Assembly (NCBI GenBank): GCA_964584665.1
Contig: CAZPAO010000007.1
Span: 36,045-100,044 of the forward strand
From: DASUBN01 sp964584665
Lineage (GTDB): Bacteria; Pseudomonadota; Gammaproteobacteria; Natronospirales; REEB76
Direction: 5' to 3'
Length of the DNA stretch: 64,000 nucleotides
Shown here: positions 30,730-37,078 of the stretch, in pieces
How the letters are laid out: every line of letters starts with the position of its first letter
How positions within the stretch are numbered: position 1 is the stretch's first letter
Notes under the pieces: model-generated
What the model was told of the DNA's origin: nothing
Databases searched by the model: none
The model's input: the letters and a program-made list of their open reading frames with translations, nothing else
Made by a program: the position numbers and the translations under genes

Positions 30730-32619
30730 TCAGATTTCAGCCAGGTTGCCCTTCTTCTCGAGCCACTCTTTCCGGTCGCCGGCGCGCTTCTTCGCCAGCA
30801 ACATGTCCATGAGCTTGTCGGTGTTGTCCTTGGCTTCGAGCGTGAGCTGCACCAGCCGGCGTGTGTCGGGGTCGATGGTGGTCTCCCTCAGCTGCGCCGG
30901 GTTCATCTCACCCAGGCCCTTGAAGCGCATCACCGTGGGCTTGCCCTTCACCTTGTCCTTGATGAGCTTATCCAGCACAGCCTTCTTCTCGTCTTCATCC
31001 AGTGCATAGAACACCTGCTTGCCGATGTCCACACGGAAGAGCGGCGGCATGGCCACGAACACGTGGCCGGCGGTCACGAGCGGCCGGAAGTGGCGTACGA
31101 ACAGCGCGCAGAGGAGCGTGGCGATGTGCTTGCCGTCGGAATCCGCGTCCGCGAGGATGCAGATCTTGTGGTAGCGCAGCCCGTCCAGCTTGGAGGAGCC
31201 GGGCTCCACGCCGAGCGCGATGCTGATGTTGTGCACTTCCTCGGAGGCGAGGATCTCGCCCGCATCCACTTCCCAGGTGTTCAGGATCTTGCCGCGCAGG
31301 GGCAGGATGGCCTGGAATTCCCGGTCGCGGGCCTGCTTGGCGGAGCCGCCGGCGGAATCGCCTTCCACCAGGAAGAGTTCGGAACGCTTCGGTTCGCCGC
31401 TCGTGCAGTCCGCGAGCTTGCCCGGCAGGGCCGGGCCGGCGGTGACTTTCTTCCGCACCACCTGCTTCGCCACCTTCAGGCGCGCCTGGGCGTTCTCGAT
31501 GGCGAGTTGGGCGATCTGCTCGCCCGCTTCCGTATGCTGGTTGAGCCAGAGCGCCAGCGCGTCCTTCACCACGCCGCCGACGAAGTTGGCGGGCTCGCGG
31601 GAGGAGAGGCGCTCCTTGGTCTGGCCCGAGAACTGGGGGTCGCCCATCTTGAGGGAGAGCACGTAGGCGGCCCGGTCGCAGATGTCTTCCGGCGCGAGCT
31701 TCACGCCGCGCGGCACGAGGTTGCGGAACTCGCAGAACTCGCGCACCGCATCGGTGATGCCGGTGCGTAGGCCGTTCACATGGGTGCCGCCCTGGATGGT
31801 GGGGATGAGGTTGACGTAGCTCTCGCTGAATATCTCGCCGCCCTCGCCCGGCAGCCACACCACGGCCCAGTCCACCACTTCCTTGCCCTGCTGCACGCCG
31901 CCCACGAAGGGCTCGTTGGGGACGTACTCGGCGCCTTCCAGCGACTCGATGAGGTAATCCTTGAGGCCGCCGACGTAGTGCCACTCCTCCTTCTCGAGGG
32001 TCTGTTCGTTGATGAACTTGACCGTGAGCCCGGGGCAGAGCACCGCCTTCGCGCGCAGGACGTGCTTCAGCTTCGGGATGGAGAACTTGTTGCTGTCGAA
32101 ATATTTTGGATCCGGCCAGAAGCGCAGCAGCGTGCCGGTGTTGGCCTTGCCAACGTCGCCCTGGGCCTCGAGCTTGGTGACCCGTCTGCCATCCTTGAAG
32201 CCCATGTGGTAGCGCTTGCCGTTGCGCTTCACCCACACCTCGAGCTTCGAGGAGAGCGCGTTCACCACCGAGACGCCGACGCCGTGCAGGCCGCCGGAGA
32301 ACTGGTAGTTCTTGTCGGAGAACTTGCCGCCCGCGTGCAGTCGCGTGAGGATCAGCTCGACGCCGGTGACCTTCTCCTTCGGGTGGATGTCCACCGGCAT
32401 GCCGCGGCCGTCATCCTGCACCGAGAGGGAGCCGTCCTTGTGGACGATGACCTCGATCTTCTTGGCGTGACCGACGATGGCCTCGTCCACGCTGTTGTCG
32501 ATGACTTCCTGGGCGAGATGGTTGGGGCGGGAGGTGTCTGTGTACATGCCCGGGCGTTTGCGCACCGGGTCGAGGCCGGAGAGGACCTCGATGTCTGCAG
32601 CATCGTATTTTGCGGCCAT
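30730..32619 (-). CDS. parE: DNA topoisomerase IV subunit B
   Basis: ATPase subunit of topoisomerase IV. The GHKL ATP-binding motifs are NSVDEAIVG, DDGRGMPVD and GLHGVGVSVVNALS. The TOPRIM domain carries LVEGDSAGGSAKQ and the acidic DADSDG. The 629 residues match ParE and are far shorter than GyrB. It forms an operon with parC. The 89-base gap upstream (32620-32708), back to the DUF3501 gene, shows no clear terminator or promoter. Confidence 0.97.
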   Translation of the reverse strand: MAAKYDAADIEVLSGLDPVRKRPGMYTDTSRPNHLAQEVIDNSVDEAIVGHAKKIEVIVHKDGSLSVQDDGRGMPVDIHPKEKVTGVELILTRLHAGGKFSDKNYQFSGGLHGVGVSVVNALSSKLEVWVKRNGKRYHMGFKDGRRVTKLEAQGDVGKANTGTLLRFWPDPKYFDSNKFSIPKLKHVLRAKAVLCPGLTVKFINEQTLEKEEWHYVGGLKDYLIESLEGAEYVPNEPFVGGVQQGKEVVDWAVVWLPGEGGEIFSESYVNLIPTIQGGTHVNGLRTGITDAVREFCEFRNLVPRGVKLAPEDICDRAAYVLSLKMGDPQFSGQTKERLSSREPANFVGGVVKDALALWLNQHTEAGEQIAQLAIENAQARLKVAKQVVRKKVTAGPALPGKLADCTSGEPKRSELFLVEGDSAGGSAKQARDREFQAILPLRGKILNTWEVDAGEILASEEVHNISIALGVEPGSSKLDGLRYHKICILADADSDGKHIATLLCALFVRHFRPLVTAGHVFVAMPPLFRVDIGKQVFYALDEDEKKAVLDKLIKDKVKGKPTVMRFKGLGEMNPAQLRETTIDPDTRRLVQLTLEAKDNTDKLMDMLLAKKRAGDRKEWLEKKGNLAEI

Positions 32620-32708
32620 GCGTCGGGGATCACCTGTGGCAGAAGGCGGACGCCCCTAGCGCCCGCGATGCCGGATTCTAACCCGAACTCACGGAATATG
32701 CAGGGGAT

Positions 32709-33305
32709 TCAGCTCAGGTCGGCGATGAGTGACTGCTTCAAGGAATCCGGGACCGGCTTGACCGAATGGCTGTACGCCGGATGGTCCACGCCCGCGTCCA
32801 AGGCTTCGCCTTCCTTCAGCGACTTCACCATGGAAGCGCTCAGCTCGAAACGCAGGAAGTGCACCGCGGAGGTCTTCTCGGCGGTCTCCCGCTCCAGGTC
32901 CTCGTCAGCGATGGGGAACACCTGGGTGTGGCCGTGGACCCGGAGCCAGACTTTGTCCTCGATCCCGATGAACTTCGCCAAGGCCTCACGCCGCGCGTTC
33001 TCATCGTCGAACTCGATGAGCATGGTGGCCTTCCAGTTGGAGCCGTCCGGGATCAGCGGGTTGTAGGCGTCCAACTCGTCCTGTATGCCTGCCGCCTCGA
33101 ACACCCGCTCGGCGCGCAGCATCTCCTGCACCTGGTAGCGGATGGTCTCGCGGTCCTCGAACAGGAGCGTCAGGTTCGGGCCGATGTGCAGGGTGCGGGC
33201 ACGCTTGTGGGTGATGATCTGCTGACGGTAGGCGTCGCGCTTCTGCGCATACTCCTCCAGGCCCATCAGGTCTTTCTTGTCCAGCTTGTGTTGGCTCATC
33301 TGCAT
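32709..33305 (-). CDS. DUF3501 family protein
   Basis: Soluble 198-residue protein of the uncharacterised DUF3501 family, with no signal peptide, membrane helix or cysteine. Recognisable stretches are LTLLFEDRETIRYQVQEMLRAER, which gives a conserved acidic/Arg helix, and GHTQVFPIADEDLERE. No catalytic motif is apparent. It is the last gene of the rubrerythrin / Fe-S oxidoreductase / ferritin-like operon, 9 bases after the ferritin-like gene. From memory, DUF3501 often travels with rubrerythrin and CCG-domain proteins. A role in peroxide or iron handling is inference from that company. Confidence 0.85.
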   Translation of the reverse strand: MQMSQHKLDKKDLMGLEEYAQKRDAYRQQIITHKRARTLHIGPNLTLLFEDRETIRYQVQEMLRAERVFEAAGIQDELDAYNPLIPDGSNWKATMLIEFDDENARREALAKFIGIEDKVWLRVHGHTQVFPIADEDLERETAEKTSAVHFLRFELSASMVKSLKEGEALDAGVDHPAYSHSVKPVPDSLKQSLIADLS

Positions 33306-33314
33306 GGTCTCGTT

Positions 33315-33608
33315 TCAGTCCTCACGGTCCTTGATAGGCCCGTCCTTGAACAGGTATTCGCGCAGTTCCTTGTCGAAACGCGCGTTCTTGCGACGGATCC
33401 ATTCCAGGGTCATGGCCGCGTGTTCGATCTCCTCGTCCCGGTTGTGGGCGAGGACGGCTTTCAGTTCCTTGTCCTTGCAGGCGAAGACGCGCTGGTTGTA
33501 CCAGTCCACCGCCTCCAATTCCTCCATGAGCGAGACGATGGCGCGGTGGAAATCGCGCACCTCGTCGTTCAGTTCCTCGATCGGCTCGTGATACCCCTCG
33601 CTGGACAT
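33315..33608 (-). CDS. encapsulated-ferritin (EncFtn) homologue lacking a targeting tail
   Basis: Short two-helix ferritin-like protein (97 residues). Conserved EncFtn residues line up: Glu29, Glu30, Glu32, Trp36, Tyr37, Glu59, Glu60 and His63, in SLMEELEAVDWYNQRV and AHNRDEEIEHAAM. In Rhodospirillum rubrum EncFtn the matching residues, numbered two higher, form the di-iron ferroxidase site made at a dimer interface of a decamer ring. AGGGAG lies six bases before the ATG at 33608 and abuts the ATG at 33614, so I choose the former. Unlike classical EncFtn it ends GPIKDRED with no encapsulin-targeting peptide, and no shell gene is nearby. Confidence 0.88.
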   Translation of the reverse strand: MSSEGYHEPIEELNDEVRDFHRAIVSLMEELEAVDWYNQRVFACKDKELKAVLAHNRDEEIEHAAMTLEWIRRKNARFDKELREYLFKDGPIKDRED

Positions 33609-33635
33609 ACTCATCTCCCTAAGGTTCCGGTGTCT

Positions 33636-34991
33636 CTAGTCTAGCCCGTATGCCTTGCGAAGCAATTCCATCGGCAACTCGGGTTCTTTGGTCCTGTCTT
33701 TCAAGCCGTTCTGGATCTGTTCCGCCGCCATGGGGCAGTCGCTTATGTAATGGTCGCAGCCCGAGGCTTCCACCTTGGCCATCACCGGCCGCCCGATCTT
33801 CATGGATATCTCGTGGTATTCGCTCTTCACGGCATAGGTGCCGTTGTGGCCCGAGCAGCGCTCGATGGCCTCAAGCTTGGTGTCCGGCACCAGTTCCAGG
33901 ATCTCCTTGGTCTTCAGACCCACGTTCTGCACCCGCTGGTGGCAGGGTACGTGGTAGGAGACAAGCCCTAAGCTCTCCTTGAAGTCGGTCTTGAGCTTGC
34001 CGGCCTTCTGGCGCAAGGAAAGGTACTCGAAGGGGTCATAGAAGGCGTCCCGCACCTTCAGTACATCCGGGTCGTCCGGGAACATGAGCGGCAGTTCCTG
34101 CTTGTACATGAGCACGCAGGAGGGGATCGGCGCCACCAGGTCCCAGCCCTCATCCACCAGCTTCGCCAGCATGGGGATATTCTCTTCCTTGTTCTTGCGG
34201 ATACTCTCGAAGTCGCCCAGCTCGAGCTTGGGCATGCCGCAGCACTGCTCCTGGGGCGTCAGGCGCACCGGGATGTCGTTGTGCTCGAACACCTTCACGA
34301 GATCCGTCGCCATGCCCGGCTGGTTATGGTTGCCGTAGCAGGTGATGTAGAGCGCCACCTTGCCGCGGGTCTCACCCACGGGTTCGGCCGGAGCCGCCAG
34401 GGGCTCATGGCCCTTCAGGCGCTTGCGTGCGTTGTCGCTGTGGAACTCCGGCACCACCGCATCCGGGTGGATGCCCAAGGTCTTGTCCAGCACCTTGCGG
34501 GCCAGGCCGCTCTTGTTCACGGCGTTCACCGCCTGCACCACGATGGGGATGCCGGCGAACTGCCCCAGCTTCTGCGGCGAGGAGAGCAGCCTGTCGCGGA
34601 AACCCGCGCCCTCCTTCTTGAACTTCACCGCCTTGGCCCGGAGCATCAGGTGCGGGAAATCCACGTTCCAGGGATGCGGCGGCACGTAGGGGCACTTGGT
34701 CATGTAGCACATGTCGCAGAGATAGCAGTGGTCCACCACGTCCCAGTAGACCTTCTTGTCCACGCCGTCCAATTCGAGCGTGGGCGACTCGTCGATGGCG
34801 TCGAAGAGCGTGGGGAAGGAGTTGCACAGGCTGAAGCAGCGGCGGCAGCCGTGGCAGATGTCGAACACCCGCTCCAGCTCCTTCGTCAGGAGTTCCTCGT
34901 TCCAGAAATCCGGCTTCTGCCATTCGATGGGATGGCGGGTCGGGGCCTCAAGCCCGCCTTCACGCCGTCCGTCTCCGCCACCCTGTGCCAT
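33636..34991 (-). CDS. GlpC/HdrD-like Fe-S oxidoreductase with CCG domains
   Basis: 451-residue soluble iron-sulfur protein. The N-terminus has two [4Fe-4S] motifs: Cys46, 49, 52, 56 in CHGCRRCFSLC and a second in HCYLCDMCYMTKCP. Two cysteine-rich CCG-type domains follow. The first contains EQCCGMPK; the second reads ERCSGHNG, with Ser for the second Cys, so it may be impaired or bind differently. Relatives are GlpC and heterodisulfide reductase subunits, which pass electrons. No flavin subunit is adjacent. GGGAG precedes the ATG at 34991. It could be electron donor to the rubrerythrin or ferritin-like protein of the same operon; this is inference. Confidence 0.86.
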   Translation of the reverse strand: MAQGGGDGRREGGLEAPTRHPIEWQKPDFWNEELLTKELERVFDICHGCRRCFSLCNSFPTLFDAIDESPTLELDGVDKKVYWDVVDHCYLCDMCYMTKCPYVPPHPWNVDFPHLMLRAKAVKFKKEGAGFRDRLLSSPQKLGQFAGIPIVVQAVNAVNKSGLARKVLDKTLGIHPDAVVPEFHSDNARKRLKGHEPLAAPAEPVGETRGKVALYITCYGNHNQPGMATDLVKVFEHNDIPVRLTPQEQCCGMPKLELGDFESIRKNKEENIPMLAKLVDEGWDLVAPIPSCVLMYKQELPLMFPDDPDVLKVRDAFYDPFEYLSLRQKAGKLKTDFKESLGLVSYHVPCHQRVQNVGLKTKEILELVPDTKLEAIERCSGHNGTYAVKSEYHEISMKIGRPVMAKVEASGCDHYISDCPMAAEQIQNGLKDRTKEPELPMELLRKAYGLD

Positions 34992-35013
34992 GCTCGCTCT
35001 CCCGCATAAGACA

Positions 35014-35035
35014 CGGGGGTGTGAGCACACCCCCG
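35014..35035 (-). repeat. perfect 9-bp hairpin between rubrerythrin and Fe-S oxidoreductase genes
   Basis: CGGGGGTGT and ACACCCCCG flank a 4-base loop in the 83-base gap 34992-35074. No U-tract follows on the minus strand, so it is not a classical terminator. Its place after the first gene of the operon suits partial termination or protection of the rubrerythrin mRNA, which would give more rubrerythrin than downstream proteins. Confidence 0.5.
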
Positions 35036-35074
35036 GTCCATCACCTCAATCCAAAAGACTCTTCTTCTTTTCCG

Positions 35075-35497
35075 TCACTTGCCGAGGGTATCCAGGGCCT
35101 TCTGGAAACGGTTGGCGTGGGAACGCTCCGCCTTGGCCAGGGTCTCGAACCAGTCGGCGATCTCGCCGAAGCCTTCCTCACGGGCGGCCTTGGCCATGCC
35201 CGGGTACATGTCGGTGTACTCGTGGGTCTCGCCGGCGATGGCGGCCTTCAGGTTCTTGTCGGTGGCGCCGATGGGCAGGCCCGTGGCCGGGTCACCCACC
35301 GCTTCCAGGTATTCCAGGTGGCCGTGGGCATGGCCGGTCTCGCCTTCCGCGGTGGAGCGGAACACGGTGGACACGTCGTTGTAGCCTTCCACGTCGGCCT
35401 TGTTTGCGAAGTAGAGATAGCGGCGGTTCGCCTGGGACTCGCCCGCGAACGCCTCTTTGAGATTCTTTTCGGTCTTGCTGCCTTTCAGGTTGCTCAT
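35075..35497 (-). CDS. rubrerythrin-type di-iron protein without rubredoxin domain
   Basis: Ferritin-like four-helix protein (140 residues) of the rubrerythrin family, which reduces hydrogen peroxide at a di-iron site. Ligand motifs are Glu20 in AGESQANRRY, E53xxH56, Glu90 and Glu93 in GETHEY, and E124xxH127 in KAERSHANRF. There is no cysteine and no C-terminal rubredoxin FeCys4 domain, so it needs an outside electron donor. It is the first gene of a four-gene operon, behind a sigma70-type promoter with an operator-like palindrome and a strong Shine-Dalgarno GGAGGAG. Confidence 0.92.
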   Translation of the reverse strand: MSNLKGSKTEKNLKEAFAGESQANRRYLYFANKADVEGYNDVSTVFRSTAEGETGHAHGHLEYLEAVGDPATGLPIGATDKNLKAAIAGETHEYTDMYPGMAKAAREEGFGEIADWFETLAKAERSHANRFQKALDTLGK

Positions 35498-35560
35498 TGG
35501 GACTCCTCCGATGCTGCTGTTCTTGGATCCGTTGCACTGGGCGCCGCCCTGCGGCGACGA

Positions 35561-35577
35561 TTTAGACTAAGTCTAAA
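35561..35577. promoter_or_regulatory. 17-bp operator-like palindrome at the rubrerythrin promoter
   Basis: TTTAGACTAAGTCTAAA is a perfect dyad of two 8-base arms around one base. It touches the -10 box of the minus-strand promoter and covers the predicted transcription start near 35570, the place for a repressor. The 7-1-7 core resembles the geometry of Fur/PerR-type sites, and Rrf2-type regulators also bind AT-rich dyads. I cannot say which protein binds it; no regulator gene is adjacent. Confidence 0.7.
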
Positions 35578-35605
35578 ATGTACCCCCGGGACCGACACAT
35601 GTCAA
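35577..35605 (-). promoter_or_regulatory. sigma70-type promoter of the rubrerythrin operon
   Basis: The minus strand carries a perfect -35 TTGACA (35605 to 35600), a 17-base spacer and -10 TACATT (35582 to 35577, four of six). It is among the best promoter matches in the window. Initiation would fall inside the adjacent palindrome, leaving a leader of about 70 bases before the rubrerythrin ATG. Confidence 0.75.
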
Positions 35606-35613
35606 CACGGCGT

Positions 35614-35642
35614 TTGACCCCATTCGGGGCCACGCGTATCGT
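35614..35642 (+). promoter_or_regulatory. sigma70-type promoter of xseB-ispA
   Basis: TTGACC (35614-35619), a 17-base spacer and TATCGT (35637-35642) give a fair promoter facing right. Its -35 lies 8 bases from the -35 of the divergent rubrerythrin promoter, so the two are back to back and a bound regulator or polymerase on one could affect the other. Confidence 0.6.
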
Positions 35643-35667
35643 GCCCCGCCCATAGAGGAGTCCGCCC

Positions 35668-35925
35668 GTGGCCAAAGCCGCCAAGCCCGAATCCGCCGCC
35701 GCCCCCGACTTCGAGAAGGCCCTGGCGGAGCTGGAGGAGATCGTCTCCACCCTGGAGAAGGGCGACCTCAGCCTGGACGCGGCCCTCAAGCACTTCGAAC
35801 GGGGCATCGCCCTCACCCGCCAGTGCCAGACTTCCCTGAAGGAAGCCGAACTCAAGGTGGAGCAGCTGGTCGAGAAAGGCGGCAAGGTGACCCTCGAGCC
35901 CTTCGAGCCTGAAGACGACGAATGA
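35668..35925 (+). CDS. xseB: exodeoxyribonuclease VII small subunit
   Basis: Small helical subunit (85 residues) of exonuclease VII, which degrades single-stranded DNA together with XseA. The family stretch FEKALAELEEIVSTLEKGDLSL and the downstream FERGIALTRQCQ are diagnostic. The start is GTG with AGAGGAG seven bases upstream. Its TGA overlaps the ispA ATG (ATGA). XseB-ispA is the conserved order; in many relatives dxs follows, but here a kdp locus comes between. Confidence 0.95.
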   Translation: MAKAAKPESAAAPDFEKALAELEEIVSTLEKGDLSLDAALKHFERGIALTRQCQTSLKEAELKVEQLVEKGGKVTLEPFEPEDDE

Positions 35926-36818
35926 CCGCGTCTTTTAGGGACCGCGTCCCTGAATACTCCGCCCGGATAGAGAAGGTCCTGGACCGCTGGCTGCCGCCGG
36001 CGGAGAAGATCCCTCAGCGCCTGCATGAAGCCATGCGCTACGCCGTGCTCGGCGGCGGCAAGCGCCTGCGTCCCCTCCTCATATATGCCACCGGCGAGAG
36101 CCTGGCCCTGCCGCCGGAGCGGCTGGACGGCCCCGCGGCGGCGGTGGAGATCATCCACGCCTACTCCCTCATCCACGACGACCTGCCGGCCATGGACGAC
36201 GACGAGCTGCGCCGCGGCCGCCCCACCTGCCACATCGCCTACGACGAGGCCACCGCGATACTGGCCGGTGACGCGCTGCAGGTGCTGGCCTTCCAGATCC
36301 TCTCGGAAGATCAGGCCATGGCCGTCACCCCCGCCGCGCGGGTCGAGATGCTGAAGAGCGTCGCCGTGGCGAGCGGTTCCGCCGGCATGGCCGGCGGCCA
36401 GGCCCTGGATCTCGCCGCGGCCGGACGCAAGATAGACCTCGCCGAACTCGAACTCATGCACATCCACAAGACCGGCGCCCTCATCCGCGCGAGCGTGCTG
36501 CTCGCGGCCCAGAGCGCCGCGGGGCTCGATGCCGCCAAGTTCGCCGCGCTGGACCGTTACGCGAAATGCGTGGGGCTCGCTTTCCAGATCCAGGATGACA
36601 TCCTGGACGTGGAAGGCATGACCGAGACCCTCGGCAAGAAAGCCGGCGCGGACTCCGCCCGCAACAAGCCCACCTATCCCAGCATCCTCGGCCTCGAGCG
36701 CTCCAAGCAGCGGGCGCTGGAGCTGAAGGACGACGCCATCAAGGCCCTGCAACCGCTGGGCAATGCCGCCCTACCCCTCATCTGGCTCGCCGAATACATC
36801 ATCTCCCGCGAAAGCTAA
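35922..36818 (+). CDS. ispA: farnesyl diphosphate synthase (polyprenyl synthetase)
   Basis: Short-chain trans-prenyltransferase that condenses IPP with DMAPP and geranyl-PP to farnesyl-PP for quinones and undecaprenyl phosphate. The first aspartate-rich motif is DDLPAMDDDELRRG with the chain-length region just upstream, and the second is QIQDDILD. GGGKRLRP binds IPP. The 298 residues are usual for IspA. It is translationally coupled to xseB. Confidence 0.96.
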   Translation: MTASFRDRVPEYSARIEKVLDRWLPPAEKIPQRLHEAMRYAVLGGGKRLRPLLIYATGESLALPPERLDGPAAAVEIIHAYSLIHDDLPAMDDDELRRGRPTCHIAYDEATAILAGDALQVLAFQILSEDQAMAVTPAARVEMLKSVAVASGSAGMAGGQALDLAAAGRKIDLAELELMHIHKTGALIRASVLLAAQSAAGLDAAKFAALDRYAKCVGLAFQIQDDILDVEGMTETLGKKAGADSARNKPTYPSILGLERSKQRALELKDDAIKALQPLGNAALPLIWLAEYIISRES

Positions 36819-36830
36819 GCCCTCCCCGCC

Positions 36831-36847
36831 TTTACACCTTTTTTATA
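36831..36847 (+). promoter_or_regulatory. KdpE-box in front of the kdp operon
   Basis: TTTACA-N5-TTTATA with a T-rich spacer matches the E. coli KdpE site as I remember it (TTTATA-N5-TTTACA) at 14 of 17 positions, with the two half-sites exchanged. It lies 47 bases before the first kdp-associated start codon. The promoter itself is unclear: TAGAGT at 36858 or CATAAC at 36875 could be -10. KdpE is encoded at the far end of the locus. Confidence 0.7.
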
Positions 36848-36893
36848 TCCCGAAGCCTAGAGTCGCGCCCCGGACATAACCGGAGGCGAATCC

Positions 36894-36989
36894 ATGGATC
36901 TCATCCCCATCCTGGCGGCGGCGGCCCTTTTCCTGCTGTCGTTCGCCCTCGTGCCTCTCTTCGAACGCCTGCGGAAGCAGCCGTCATGA
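36894..36989 (+). CDS. 31-residue membrane protein upstream of kdpF
   Basis: Tiny single-span protein: MDLIPILAAAALFLLSFALV forms one helix, followed by a basic tail FERLRKQPS. GGAGG lies seven bases before the ATG. Its TGA overlaps the kdpF ATG (ATGA), so it is translated as part of the operon. Similar mini-proteins sit before kdpF in other proteobacteria, sometimes misnamed potassium-transporter ATPase. A role in assembling or stabilising the Kdp complex is a guess. Confidence 0.75.
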   Translation: MDLIPILAAAALFLLSFALVPLFERLRKQPS

Positions 36990-37078
36990 CGCTCTTCTAC
37001 CTCGCGGCCCTGGTGTTGAGCCTGGGCTTGCTCGTGTACCTGTTCATCGCACTCCTCAAACCTGAGTTCTTCTCATGA
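36986..37078 (+). CDS. kdpF: potassium-transporting ATPase KdpF subunit
   Basis: 30-residue hydrophobic peptide that stabilises the KdpFABC complex in the inner membrane. MTLFYLAALVLSLGLLVYLF is the single helix, followed by the family ending ALLKPEFFS (consensus ALL-PE-F). It overlaps the preceding mini-ORF and kdpA by 4 bases each (ATGA), so the whole set is coupled. Confidence 0.9.
   Translation: MTLFYLAALVLSLGLLVYLFIALLKPEFFS

Noticed and set aside
32709..36818. Search for an encapsulin shell gene near the EncFtn homologue
   Set aside because: All frames there are accounted for by the listed genes; no HK97-like protein is present.
36821..36850. Reading the T-rich stretch after ispA as an intrinsic terminator
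   Set aside because: No GC stem precedes it, and the pattern fits a KdpE box better.
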